This document shows positions 9,009 through 18,710 of a stretch of DNA of 64,000 nucleotides, piece by piece. Where the stretch lies: positions 496,001-560,000 of the forward strand of contig JADJWD010000005.1 of assembly GCA_016716535.1 (NCBI GenBank), in the 5' to 3' direction. The DNA is from Betaproteobacteria bacterium. GTDB taxonomy: Bacteria > Pseudomonadota > Gammaproteobacteria > Burkholderiales > Burkholderiaceae_C. The notes under the pieces were generated by a model. The model was not told the origin of the DNA, ran no database searches, and saw only the letters and a list, made by a program, of their open reading frames with translations. Each line of letters begins with the position of its first letter. Within the stretch, counting starts at the first letter, position 1. Both the position numbers and the translations under genes were made by a program.

Positions 9009-9033
9009 CCCCTCCCCGCCGGGCGGGGAGGGG
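9009..9033 (+). terminator. Hairpin between ugpB and ugpA (attenuator-like)
   Basis: CCCCTCCCC (9009-9017) pairs perfectly with GGGGAGGGG (9025-9033) around a 7-base loop, GCCGGGC. No U-tract follows, so it is not a classic terminator. Position right after the binding-protein gene suggests 3'-end protection of ugpB mRNA or partial attenuation. Confidence 0.5.
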
Positions 9034-9055
9034 CCTAGCCAGAGAGACGATTACC

Positions 9056-9943
9056 TTGGCGGTAGAGAAGCGCGTCCGCTTCAAGAGCTGGTGGTTGCCG
9101 TGGGCGCTGGTGGCGCCGCAGCTGGCAATCATCATCGTCTTCTTCTTCTGGCCGGCGGCGCAGGCGCTGTTCCAGAGCGTGCTGCGCGAGGACGCGTTCG
9201 GCACCAGCTCGGAGTTCGTCGGCCTCGAGAACTTCCAGGCCCTGTTCGACGACGAGAGCTACCTCGCGTCGTTCAAGGTGACGCTGGTGTTCTCGTTCTG
9301 GGTGGCGCTGCTGGGGCTGGCGCTGGCGCTGCTGCTGGCGGTGATGGCCGACCGCGTCGTCAAGGGTTCGCGCCTGTACAAGACGCTGCTGGTGTGGCCC
9401 TACGCGGTGGCGCCGGCGGTGGCCGGCGTGTTGTGGCTGTTCATGTTCGCGCCATCGGTGGGCGTCGTCAGCCACCTGCTGCGGCTGGTGGGCATCGAGT
9501 GGAATCACCTGCTGAACGGCACGCACGCGATGGTGCTGGTCGTGCTCACCGCCGTGTGGAGCCACATCTCCTACAACTTCCTGTTCTTCCTGGCCGGGCT
9601 GCAGAGCATCCCGAAGAGCCTGATCGAGGCCGCGGCGATCGACGGCGCGGGACCCTGGCATCGCTTCTGGACGGTGCAGTTCCCGCTGCTGACGCCGACG
9701 ACGTTCTTCCTGCTCGTCATCAACGTCATCTACGTCTTCATCGGCACCTTCGGCATCATCGACGCGGCCACCTCGGGCGGGCCGGGCCAGGAAACGTCGA
9801 TCCTCGTCTACAAGGTCTACGTCGACGGCTTCAAGAACCTCGACCTCGGCGCCTCGGCCACGCAGTCGGTGGTGCTGATGTTCATCCTGATCGCGCTGAC
9901 GGTGGTGCAGTTCCGCTACGTCGAGAAGAAGGTCCACTACTGA
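9056..9943 (+). CDS. ugpA: sn-Glycerol-3-phosphate ABC transporter permease
   Basis: A 295-residue inner-membrane permease with about six hydrophobic segments, starting with PWALVAPQLAIIIVFFFWPA. The cytoplasmic EAA loop reads EAAAIDGAGPWHRF (about residues 194-207), which docks onto the ATPase. It matches UgpA in length and order. The likely start is a TTG at 9056, preceded at about ten bases by the purine run AGAGAGA; no ATG lies nearby in frame. It pairs with UgpE to form the transmembrane channel. Confidence 0.93.
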   Translation: MAVEKRVRFKSWWLPWALVAPQLAIIIVFFFWPAAQALFQSVLREDAFGTSSEFVGLENFQALFDDESYLASFKVTLVFSFWVALLGLALALLLAVMADRVVKGSRLYKTLLVWPYAVAPAVAGVLWLFMFAPSVGVVSHLLRLVGIEWNHLLNGTHAMVLVVLTAVWSHISYNFLFFLAGLQSIPKSLIEAAAIDGAGPWHRFWTVQFPLLTPTTFFLLVINVIYVFIGTFGIIDAATSGGPGQETSILVYKVYVDGFKNLDLGASATQSVVLMFILIALTVVQFRYVEKKVHY

Positions 9944-9956
9944 ACCGCGGCCACCG

Positions 9957-10814
9957 ATGATCGAGAACCGCCCGCTCGCCACCTTCGTCGCGCACCTGAC
10001 GCTCGTCGTCGGCGTCGTCGTCATCGCGTTCCCGCTGTACCTGACCTTCATCGCCAGCACGCACACCGCGGAGGCCATCGTGCAGAACGTGCCGATGCCG
10101 ATGCTGCCCGGCGACAACCTGCTCGAGAGCTACCGGCTGGCCCTCTTCGGCGGGCAGACGCGCACCGGCTCGACGCTGCCGCCGGTGGCGCCGATGCTCG
10201 TCGTCAGCCTCGTCAGCGCGCTCGTCATCGCGATCGGCAAGATCGCCATCTCGCTGCTCTCGGCGTTCGCGGTCGTGTACTTCCGCTTCCCCGGCCGCAG
10301 CGTCGTCTTCTGGGCCATCTTCGTGACGCTGATGCTGCCGGTGGAGGTGCGCATCCTGCCCACCTACAAGGTCGTCTCCGACCTCGGCATGCTCAACACC
10401 TACGCGGGCCTCACGATTCCGCTGATCGCCAGCGCCACGGCGACGTTCCTGTTCCGCCAGTTCTTCCTCACCGTGCCCGACGAGCTGGTCGAGGCGGCGC
10501 GCATCGACGGCGCCGGGCCGATGCGCTTCTTCAAGGACGTGCTGCTGCCGCTGTCGAGCACCAGCATCGCGGCGCTGTTCGTCATCCAGTTCATCTACGG
10601 CTGGAACCAGTACCTGTGGCCGCTCCTGATGACGACGCACGAGGACATGTACCCGGTCGTGATGGGCATCAAGCGGCTGCTCTCGCCCAGCGACGCGGCC
10701 ACCGAGTGGAACGCCGTGATGGCCACGGCGATGCTGGCGATGATCCCGCCGGCGCTGGTGGTGGTGCTGATGCAGAAGTGGTTCGTCAAGGGCCTCGTCG
10801 ACAGCGAGAAGTGA
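9957..10814 (+). CDS. ugpE: sn-Glycerol-3-phosphate ABC transporter permease
   Basis: A 285-residue second permease of the Ugp importer with about six membrane segments. Its EAA loop is VEAARIDGAGPMRFF (about residues 179-193). It starts 13 bases after ugpA and ends 53 bases before ugpC. The length and the C-terminal form (KWFVKGLVDSEK) are typical of UgpE. Confidence 0.94.
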   Translation: MIENRPLATFVAHLTLVVGVVVIAFPLYLTFIASTHTAEAIVQNVPMPMLPGDNLLESYRLALFGGQTRTGSTLPPVAPMLVVSLVSALVIAIGKIAISLLSAFAVVYFRFPGRSVVFWAIFVTLMLPVEVRILPTYKVVSDLGMLNTYAGLTIPLIASATATFLFRQFFLTVPDELVEAARIDGAGPMRFFKDVLLPLSSTSIAALFVIQFIYGWNQYLWPLLMTTHEDMYPVVMGIKRLLSPSDAATEWNAVMATAMLAMIPPALVVVLMQKWFVKGLVDSEK

Positions 10815-10867
10815 AGGCGGCCACCGCGTCGCCCAGAGAGAAACCGGGAACGAGGGAACGAGGGAAC

Positions 10868-11932
<1,065 letters not shown>

Positions 11933-11939
11933 TCCCATT

Positions 11940-11964
11940 CCGTTCGGGCTGAGCCTGTCGAAGC
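11940..11964. repeat. Dispersed repeat copy between ugpC and ugpQ
   Basis: A 25-base element whose reverse complement contains CTTCGACAGGCTCAGCCCGA. Identical or near-identical copies lie at 57680-57704 and 63225-63270. This copy sits in the 42-base gap inside the ugp operon. Confidence 0.75.
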
Positions 11965-11974
11965 CTCCTTGCCA

Positions 11975-12739
11975 ATGACCCCCTGGCCCTACCCCCTGTG
12001 GATCGCGCACCGCGGCGCCGGCCGGCTGGCGCCCGAGAACACGCTGGCTGCCTTCCGCCTCGGCGCCGCACACGGCTATCGCGCCTTCGAGTGCGACGTG
12101 AAGCTCAGCACCGACGGCGTGCCGTTCCTGCTGCACGACGCGACGCTCGAACGCACGACGCCCGAATGCGGCACGGCCGGTGAGCGGCCATGGAGCGAGT
12201 TGTCGCTCCTCGACGCCGGCGGCTGGCTCGGCCGCCAGTGGGCCGGCGAGCCGCTGCCCAGCCTCGCGGCCATCGCCGCCTACGTGCAGCGCAACGGCTT
12301 CGTGCTCGACCTCGAGATCAAGCCGACGCCGGGCACCGAGCACGCCACCGGTGTGGCGGTGGCGCGGGCCTGCACCGAGCTATGGCGAGGCGGCGCGACG
12401 CCGCTGCCGCTGTTGAGTTCGTTCCGCCCCGAGTCGCTGCAAGGCGCGCTCGAGACGGCGCCGGCGCTGCCGCGCGCGCTGCTGCTGGACACGCTGTGGA
12501 ACGGCTGGGAGGGCATTGCCAAGGCGCTCGGCTGCGCCGCGGTGATCACCCACTACGGCCTGATGAACGCCGAACTGATCGGCCGCCTGCACGCCGCCGG
12601 CATGAGGGCGCTTTGCTACACGGTCAACGACCCGGCCGAAGCGCGGCGGCTGCTCGCGCTTCCCGATGGCGGCATCGACGGCATCATCACCGACGCCGTC
12701 GATCGCTTCTCGCCGGACGTGGCCGGGGTGTTCGACTGA
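11975..12739 (+). CDS. ugpQ: Glycerophosphodiester phosphodiesterase
   Basis: A 254-residue cytosolic GDPD. The conserved N-terminal core is IAHRGAGRLAPENTLAAF, with catalytic His and the RG pair, then FECDVKLSTDG (metal-binding Glu/Asp) and LLHDATLERTT (second catalytic His). It hydrolyses glycerophosphodiesters to glycerol-3-phosphate and an alcohol, so the operon can import and break down phospholipid head groups. The length is normal for UgpQ. ATG at 11975 is preferred over a TTG two codons earlier. Confidence 0.94.
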   Translation: MTPWPYPLWIAHRGAGRLAPENTLAAFRLGAAHGYRAFECDVKLSTDGVPFLLHDATLERTTPECGTAGERPWSELSLLDAGGWLGRQWAGEPLPSLAAIAAYVQRNGFVLDLEIKPTPGTEHATGVAVARACTELWRGGATPLPLLSSFRPESLQGALETAPALPRALLLDTLWNGWEGIAKALGCAAVITHYGLMNAELIGRLHAAGMRALCYTVNDPAEARRLLALPDGGIDGIITDAVDRFSPDVAGVFD

Positions 12740-12862
12740 GATCGCCTCGCCTGGTGACCGCTGTACGCAAACGTCACCGCCGCCGCCTCGGCTAGCGGCG
12801 CCGTTACGGCGCTGACACGCGCGGCCTAGCTTGCAGGCGCATGCCGGCGGTCCACTGCCGGG

Positions 12863-14983
12863 ATGCACTCGAACAATGGCCCGCGCGCCCGAGGACGCGC
12901 CGCGGCGTGCTGCGGCAGGCGGCTCGCGCCGGCGTTGGTCGCCGGGTGGATGGCACTGGTGCTGGCCGCCTGCGGCGGCAGTGACGGCGACGGCGGTTCT
13001 GCGACCGCCGACACGAGCGACCCGGCGACGCCAGTTGCAGCAGGGCCCACGCCGGCGCCCACTCCTGCGCCCACGCCCGCGCCCACTCCTGCGCCCACGC
13101 CGGCGCCCACGCCTGCGCCCACGCCGGCGCCGGCGCCCGCGCCTGCACCTGCACCTGCACCTGCACCTGCACCTGCACCTGGCCCCACGCCGGCGCCGCA
13201 GCCCGGCGCGGTGCGCGCAGCGGGTATCGAGTTCGCGCAGCTGCTGTCGCAGCCGGCCGGCGACCGCTACCAGCGACTGGCTGCCGGGCGCGAGACGTGG
13301 GTGCGCGCCTACGTCGTCTCGGCCTCGGCGGCAACGCAAGCGCCAGCCGTACGCGCCATCGGCATCGGCGCCGACGGCACGATGCTCGGCACGGTGGCGC
13401 TCGCCGGCCCGGCCACGCTGCCGGTCCTCGCCAGCACGGCCGCGGTCACTGACGCGCTGCGCTACAACGAGGCGCAGTCGTTCAACGCCGAGCTGCCGAG
13501 CGCGTGGGTGCAGCCGGGCCTGCGCGTGCGCGTCGAAGTCGGTGGTGCGAGCGGCGCGGCGGCGCCGCTCGCCACCACCGAGGTCGCGCCGCTCGTCGCC
13601 GCGAGCGGCGGCCTGCGGCTCGTGCTCGTGCCGCTCGTCGCCGGCGGCCAGGTGCCGGTGATGCCGGCGGCGGCCGACGTGTTGAACGAACTGCGGCGCA
13701 AGCTGCCGCTGCCGGCCGGCGAGATCGCGGTGCGCATCCGCGCGCCGTACACGCTGACCTCGACGAGCGGCGGCGTGCAAAGCTCGTCGCAGTGGTCCGC
13801 GGCGCTGTCGGAGCTGGAACAGTTGCGCGACGCGGAGGCGCCCGGCGATCACTACTACGGCATGGTCAAGCCGATGGTCAGCGCCGGCACGGCGGGCATC
13901 GGCTACCTCAACACGATCGGCGGGCGTTCGCCGAACCTCGCGTCGCTCGGCTGGGACGCCTCGCGCAGCGGCTGGGCGCGCACGATGCTGCACGAGCTGG
14001 GCCACAACTTCAGCCGCCCGCACGCGCCTTGCGGCGGCGTCGGCAGCACCGACGCCAACTACCCGTATGCGAACGGCGCGCTCGGCGCGACGCCGCTCTT
14101 CGACGTGCTGACCAACGACGTGCTGTCGCCGGTGGGGCAGTCGGACGTGATGGGCTACTGCGGCGGCCAGTGGTTCTCGGACTACAACCTCGAGGGCGTC
14201 TCGCGCTTCCTCGAGGGGCGGCCGCAGGCGCTGAAGGACGTGACGGCGGCGATGCAGATGGCCGAGGAGGCTGCGTCCGCCGAGAGCGCGGCCGCCGCCG
14301 GCTCGGGCACGGAGTGGCTCGTCGTCGCCGGCACCGTCGATGCATCGGGGCCGGCGCCGGTGGCGACGATCGCGCCGCTGCGCGCGATGCGCGCGGATGG
14401 GGCCGGCTCGGCCGCGCGCCTCGCCGCGGCCGATCGCGGCGCCGATGGCGAGTACTTGCTGCGCCTCGTCACCGCCGACGGCCGCACGATCGAGCAACGT
14501 TTCCAGCCGACGATGCTCGACCACGCGCCGGGTATCGGCCACTTCACGCTGCGCCTGCCGCATCCGGGCGGGCGCGTCGACGAGGTCGAAGTGCGCCGGG
14601 CCGAGCCGATCGCCGTGGGCGCGCAGCGCGGCGAGGTGTTGGGCACACGCCGCGCGCACAAGCGGGCATTGACGGCGTCGACGACGCTGCAAGCGCCATC
14701 GGCCGCGGGCACGACGAGCGCAGCCGCGCCCACCGCCGGCCTCCGGGCCGAGATCAACGCCGACGGCGCGGCGCTGGTGTTGCGCTGGGACGCCGAGGCG
14801 CGCCCGTGGGCCGCGGTCACGTTCGTCGCCGGCCGCGCGCGGCACGTGCTCGCGCTGGAGGCCACCGGCGGGCACTGGCGCATCGCGCCCGAGAGCCTGG
14901 CCGGCCTGCCGGCCGGCGGTCACTTCGAGGTGAGCTTGTCCGATGGCGCCGAGACGGCGGTGTTGATCGTGCCGCGGCGGTAG
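12863..14983 (+). CDS. Lipoprotein zinc metalloprotease with proline-alanine linker
   Basis: A 706-residue protein. The lipobox LAAC puts the lipidated cysteine at residue 37 after a long n-region. A low-complexity PTPA/PAPA stretch (about 60-112) follows and should act as an extended surface spacer. The catalytic site is HELGHNFSRPH (377-387), a zincin HExxHx5H motif; DVMGYCGGQWFSDY about 50 residues later resembles the Met-turn of M66/M12-type peptidases. The last 200 residues look like a beta-rich domain. It probably cleaves extracellular or envelope proteins. No partner gene is evident. Exact peptidase family uncertain. Confidence 0.8.
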   Translation: MHSNNGPRARGRAAACCGRRLAPALVAGWMALVLAACGGSDGDGGSATADTSDPATPVAAGPTPAPTPAPTPAPTPAPTPAPTPAPTPAPAPAPAPAPAPAPAPAPGPTPAPQPGAVRAAGIEFAQLLSQPAGDRYQRLAAGRETWVRAYVVSASAATQAPAVRAIGIGADGTMLGTVALAGPATLPVLASTAAVTDALRYNEAQSFNAELPSAWVQPGLRVRVEVGGASGAAAPLATTEVAPLVAASGGLRLVLVPLVAGGQVPVMPAAADVLNELRRKLPLPAGEIAVRIRAPYTLTSTSGGVQSSSQWSAALSELEQLRDAEAPGDHYYGMVKPMVSAGTAGIGYLNTIGGRSPNLASLGWDASRSGWARTMLHELGHNFSRPHAPCGGVGSTDANYPYANGALGATPLFDVLTNDVLSPVGQSDVMGYCGGQWFSDYNLEGVSRFLEGRPQALKDVTAAMQMAEEAASAESAAAAGSGTEWLVVAGTVDASGPAPVATIAPLRAMRADGAGSAARLAAADRGADGEYLLRLVTADGRTIEQRFQPTMLDHAPGIGHFTLRLPHPGGRVDEVEVRRAEPIAVGAQRGEVLGTRRAHKRALTASTTLQAPSAAGTTSAAAPTAGLRAEINADGAALVLRWDAEARPWAAVTFVAGRARHVLALEATGGHWRIAPESLAGLPAGGHFEVSLSDGAETAVLIVPRR
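13043..13200 (+). repeat. In-frame PTPA/PAPA tandem repeat
   Basis: Direct repeats of a 12-base unit (CCCACGCCGGCG and variants) are followed by about six GCACCT units. Unit sizes are multiples of three, so copy-number changes would alter linker length without breaking the frame. Confidence 0.75.
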
Positions 14984-15009
14984 TCGAAGGTGGACCGTCA
15001 GACCGACCG

Positions 15010-16359
15010 TTAGACCGAACGGTTCTCCTCCACCTCCGCCGGCCGCACGTCCGCCTCGAACCCGATCCAGTCGCTCGGCTCATCGGGCCGCGGCAACTGC
15101 CGCAGCTCGCGGATCAGCGGCAGCCGCCACGACACCGCCGCCAGCAGCAGCGTGCAGGCGGCCGCGAAGACGAGCGACGAGCGCAGGCCGACGTGTTCGC
15201 CGAGCCAGCCGCCGAGCAGCGCGCCGGGGCCGGCGGCCAAAAGCGTGAGCCAGCGCATCGTCGTCGTCATGCGGCCGAGCAGCGGCGCCGGCGTCACCGC
15301 CTGGCGCAGCGCCAGGAAGTTGATGAAGATGAGCACCGCGCCGCCTGCGAACAACATCATCATCGTCGCGAACGCCACGACGCCGAATGGCCCCGAGGGT
15401 GTCACCGCCACCAGCAACCAGCCGAGGCCGGTGACGGCGTAGCCGAGCACGAGGCACGGCCCCGGCCCCACACGCTGGCTGATGCGCCGGCCGAGCACGC
15501 TGCCGGCAATCGTGCCGGCGCCGACGCCCATGTACGCCAGGCCCACCTGCTGCTCGGTGAGGCCGAGCGTGCGCGTCGCGAACAGGATCTGCACCGTCAC
15601 CGCCGCGTAGTGCGCCATCTGCCACACGCCCATCAGCACGGCCAGCGTCACCAGCAGCCGCTGCGTGACGACGAAGCGCGCGCCCGCGACGAGGTCGCGC
15701 CACAGGTGCGCCAGCTGCCACGAGGCCGGCCCGCCGGCCAGCGCATCGAGCCGCTCGTGCACGCGCACGCCTTTGAGAATCGCGGCCGAGGCGACCAGCA
15801 GCACCGCGTTGACGAGCAGCGTCACCGGCGCGCCGAGCAGCTTGACGAGCAGGCCGGCGATGCCCGGCCCGATGACCTCGGCGCCCGACGAGGCGAGCGC
15901 GTTCTTCGCGTGCGCCTCCACGAGCCGCTCGCGCGCCACGACCTGCGTCAGCACGATCTGCGCGGCGCTGCCCGCCACGGTGTGCACGGTGCCGAGCACG
16001 AAGCCGACGACGTAGAGCCACGCCATCGTCAGCGCGCCGCTCCACCACGCGATCGGCACGCTGAGCGCCGCCACCGCGACGAGCAACTCGCCCCAGACGT
16101 AGACCGGCAGTTTGCGCACGCGGTCGAGCCACACGCCCGAGGGCAGCGAGAACAGCAGGAAGGGCAGCAGCTCGACCGCGGTGAGCCAGCCCATCTGCGT
16201 GGGCGTGGCCTTCAGCAGCACCGCCGCGGTCAGCGGCAGCGCCAGCAGCATCACCTGGTTGCCGAACGAGCTCGTGAGGATCGAGCTCCACAGCCGCAGG
16301 TAGCTCGGGTCGCGCCAGAGGTCGCCCGGCGGCAGGCGAAGACGGTCAGCCAGCGGCAT
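15010..16359 (-). CDS. MFS transporter (EntS-like drug/siderophore exporter type)
   Basis: A 449-residue major facilitator with about 12 hydrophobic segments. The loop 2-3 motif is SGVWLDRVRKLPVYV (about 75-89), as in the MFS_3/EntS-like group. It would be a proton-coupled exporter in the inner membrane. It starts 34 bases after the argJ stop on the same strand, so the two may be co-transcribed, though no functional link is known. The substrate cannot be predicted. The stop lies 26 bases from that of the convergent metalloprotease gene. Confidence 0.85.
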   Translation of the reverse strand: MPLADRLRLPPGDLWRDPSYLRLWSSILTSSFGNQVMLLALPLTAAVLLKATPTQMGWLTAVELLPFLLFSLPSGVWLDRVRKLPVYVWGELLVAVAALSVPIAWWSGALTMAWLYVVGFVLGTVHTVAGSAAQIVLTQVVARERLVEAHAKNALASSGAEVIGPGIAGLLVKLLGAPVTLLVNAVLLVASAAILKGVRVHERLDALAGGPASWQLAHLWRDLVAGARFVVTQRLLVTLAVLMGVWQMAHYAAVTVQILFATRTLGLTEQQVGLAYMGVGAGTIAGSVLGRRISQRVGPGPCLVLGYAVTGLGWLLVAVTPSGPFGVVAFATMMMLFAGGAVLIFINFLALRQAVTPAPLLGRMTTTMRWLTLLAAGPGALLGGWLGEHVGLRSSLVFAAACTLLLAAVSWRLPLIRELRQLPRPDEPSDWIGFEADVRPAEVEENRSV

Positions 16360-16393
16360 GCGGGCCGCCCGGGCGCACGCGCATCGTCAGGCT

Positions 16394-17650
16394 CTAGCTG
16401 CGGTAGTCGGCGTTGATGCTGACGTAGTCGTGCGAGAGGTCGCAGGTCCACACCAGCGCTTCACTGGCGCCGCGGTGCAGGTCGACGCGGATCGTGATCT
16501 CGCTCTGCTTCATCACGCGCTGGCCCATCTCTTCGCGGTAGTCGGGGTGGCGGCCGCCGGCGCGCACGACGTGCACGTCGTCGAGGAAGAGGTCGAGCAG
16601 CCCCTGGTCGAGGTCGGTGATGCCGGCATAGCCCACCGCGGCGAGGATGCGCCCGAGGTTCGGGTCGCTGGCGAAGAACGCCGTCTTCACCAGCGGCGAG
16701 TGCGCGATCGCGTAGGCCGCCTGCCGGCACTCGGCCACCGTGCGGCCGCCTTCGATGCGGATGGTGATGAACTTGGTCGCGCCTTCGCCGTCGCGCACGA
16801 TGGCCTGCGCGAGCTGTGTCGCCACCGCCGCGATGGCGTCGCGCAGCGCGCGGCCTTCGGCACTCGCCAGCGACGTGATCGGCGCGTGTCCGGCGCGCTG
16901 CGTGGCCATCAGCACGAACGAGTCGTTGGTCGACATGTCGCCGTCGATGCTGATGCGGTTGAAGCTCGCGTCGGCCACTTCGCGCAACAGCGGCTGCAGC
17001 AGCGCCGCGTCGATGACGGCGTCGGTGGCGACGAAGCCGAGCATCGTCGCCATGTCCGGGCGGATCATGCCGGCGCCCTTGGAGATGCCGCTCACGTGCA
17101 CCGGCTTGCCGCCGATCTCGATGCAGCGGCGCGACGCCGCCTTCGGCAGCGTGTCGGTGGTCATGATGCCCTCGGCCGCCTCGGCCCAGGCGGCGCCGTC
17201 GGCGGGGCGCAGTGCGGCCAGTGCCTGCGGCAGGCCGGCCTCGATGCGCTCGACCGGCAGCACTTCCATGATGACGCCGGTGGAGAACGGCAGCACCTGC
17301 TGCGGCGCGATCTTCAGGTGGCTGGCCAGCGCCTCGCAGGTGCGGCGCGCGCGCGCCAGGCCGTCGGCGCCGGTGCCGGCGTTGGCATTGCCGGTGTTGA
17401 CGACGAGCGCGCGCACGGCGCGGCCGCCGCGGCCGCCGTCGGCCGCCAGGTGCTCGCGGCACAGCTGCACCGGCGCGGCGCTGAAGCGGTTGCTCGTGAA
17501 GACGCCGGCGACGGCGGCGCCTTCGTCGAGCACGAAGACGACGAGGTCGCGCCGGTTCGCCTTGCGCACGCCGGCCATCGCGGTGCCGATCCCGAGGCCG
17601 GCGACGGGGTGGAGGTCTTTCGGATCAGGGGCGCGCAGGTTGACCGGCAT
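16394..17650 (-). CDS. argJ: Bifunctional glutamate N-acetyltransferase/ornithine acetyltransferase
   Basis: A 418-residue ArgJ. The autocleavage site is ATML with nucleophile Thr202 in KGAGMIRPDMATML; NTGNANAG (85-92) and the C-terminal VWTCDLSHDYVSINADYRS are family hallmarks. ArgJ transfers the acetyl group from N-acetylornithine to glutamate and so closes the cyclic arginine pathway; the precursor splits into alpha and beta chains. The start MPVNLRAPDPKDLHPVAGL at 17650 matches the usual N terminus; the 25 codons upstream in frame do not. Confidence 0.96.
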   Translation of the reverse strand: MPVNLRAPDPKDLHPVAGLGIGTAMAGVRKANRRDLVVFVLDEGAAVAGVFTSNRFSAAPVQLCREHLAADGGRGGRAVRALVVNTGNANAGTGADGLARARRTCEALASHLKIAPQQVLPFSTGVIMEVLPVERIEAGLPQALAALRPADGAAWAEAAEGIMTTDTLPKAASRRCIEIGGKPVHVSGISKGAGMIRPDMATMLGFVATDAVIDAALLQPLLREVADASFNRISIDGDMSTNDSFVLMATQRAGHAPITSLASAEGRALRDAIAAVATQLAQAIVRDGEGATKFITIRIEGGRTVAECRQAAYAIAHSPLVKTAFFASDPNLGRILAAVGYAGITDLDQGLLDLFLDDVHVVRAGGRHPDYREEMGQRVMKQSEITIRVDLHRGASEALVWTCDLSHDYVSINADYRS

Positions 17651-17768
17651 GGCGGGGCGGGCGAGTGGAGGGGAGCGAAACGCGAAGGCGGTGCGCGAGT
17701 GTAGAAGCTGGGTCGGTGGCGCCAAGGGACAAGCCGCCAGCGCAGGCTTCGAGGCCTACACTGCCGGC

Positions 17769-18362
17769 ATGAACGCGCCTCGCCCCAACGGACCACTGGC
17801 CGCCTTGCTCGCGCTGATGCTCGCGTTGGCGGTGGGCCTCGTCGGCTGCTCGGGTGACGGGCGCGAAGGTGCAACGCCGGCGGCGTCGGCGCCGATGACG
17901 CCATCCGCACCATCCGCACCATCAGCGCCATCGACGTCTTCGGTGCCCGCCGACGCGGCCGAAGGCCGTGCCGGCAGTGCGGCGCCGCCCCGCAGCGTGG
18001 AAGACCGTGAAGGCGGCGACGCGACCGCGGCGATGCGCGCCGACATCGTGCGCCTCGTCGGCGACGCGGCCTGCACTGACGACACGCAATGCCGCGCGTT
18101 GCCGCTCGGCAGCAAGCCGTGCGGCGGGCCCGAGGCGTACATCGCGTGGTCGACGGCCGGCACCGACGCCGGCCAGCTCGAGGCGCTGGCGCAGCGCTAC
18201 AAGCAGGCGCGCACGGCGCGCAATCAGCAGCTGGGGCTCGTCTCCGACTGCGCCGTCGTGCCCGAGCCACCGGTGCGCTGCGTGCGCGTGACGGCAGGCG
18301 CGTCGACGGGCCGCTGCACCGCGCTGGCCGCGCGCGGTGGCCCGATGTCGGCGACACGTTGA
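17769..18362 (+). CDS. Small lipoprotein of unknown function
   Basis: A 197-residue protein, not recognised. The lipobox VGC (Cys27) follows a hydrophobic stretch (ALLALMLALAVGL). A SAP-rich linker (about 40-60) comes next, then a compact domain with five cysteines (CTDDTQC, KPCGG, SDC, VRCV, GRC), which suggests disulfides in the periplasm or at the surface. It is divergent from argJ across 118 bases. No function can be assigned. Confidence 0.65.
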   Translation: MNAPRPNGPLAALLALMLALAVGLVGCSGDGREGATPAASAPMTPSAPSAPSAPSTSSVPADAAEGRAGSAAPPRSVEDREGGDATAAMRADIVRLVGDAACTDDTQCRALPLGSKPCGGPEAYIAWSTAGTDAGQLEALAQRYKQARTARNQQLGLVSDCAVVPEPPVRCVRVTAGASTGRCTALAARGGPMSATR

Positions 18363-18710
18363 CCGCGACAAGCTGAGTCGCCACACGCTGCGGCGCGAAC
18401 GCCGCAGAAGCCGCAGACGCCGCAGACGCCGCGCGAGCCGCAGACGCCAAGCCCGGAGTTCAGGGTCACTCGCCCACAACCCCGCGAATGAGGGTGACGC
18501 GGGAAGATAAACACCGAGGCGAATCGCACCCGCGCCGATGCAGCATGGGGTTTCATGGTGCCGCCGCGTCGCGCCATGTCGCGCCGTGAACGCTCGCCCT
18601 TCGGGGCCGCAGCGCCAAGGCGCCAGGCGCGGATCGGTCGGCGTGTGTGCGATCTGCGGGCGGGCCGTCTCTTGGAGGAGGCGGTCGGCCCACTGAACGG
18701 AGTTGATCCT
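18363..18710. other. Gene-free stretch with 9-base tandem repeats
   Basis: A 348-base gap before the subtilase gene. Bases 18401-18448 hold five 9-base units of the form GCCGCAGAC (one reads GCCGCGCGA, one GCCGCAGAA). Downstream are GGGTCACTCG and AGGGTGACGC, short and nearly inverted. Frames open across this region lack protein-like text. The subtilase promoter is presumably here, but no good -35/-10 pair was seen. Confidence 0.55.
18401..18448. repeat. 9-base tandem repeat, GCCGCAGAC units
   Basis: Units at 18401, 18410, 18419, 18428 and 18437, with the second, third and fifth identical. A different 9-base tandem repeat lies at 42483-42527. Confidence 0.8.

Noticed and set aside
13043..13200. 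Possible CRISPR or minisatellite array
   Set aside because: Units are short, in frame and without spacers; they encode a PTPA/PAPA linker.
12380..14923. Long minus-strand frame opposite the metalloprotease
   Set aside because: The + strand product has a lipobox and an HExxH site; the minus-strand text is Arg-rich and unlike a protein.
18401..18448. Possible CRISPR array from the 9-base repeats
   Set aside because: Units are contiguous, too short and have no spacers; no cas genes are present.
18555..18710. Extended N terminus of the subtilase from an upstream ATG
   Set aside because: It would put 52 non-conserved, Arg-rich residues before a normal signal peptide; the GTG at 18711 has a good ribosome binding site.
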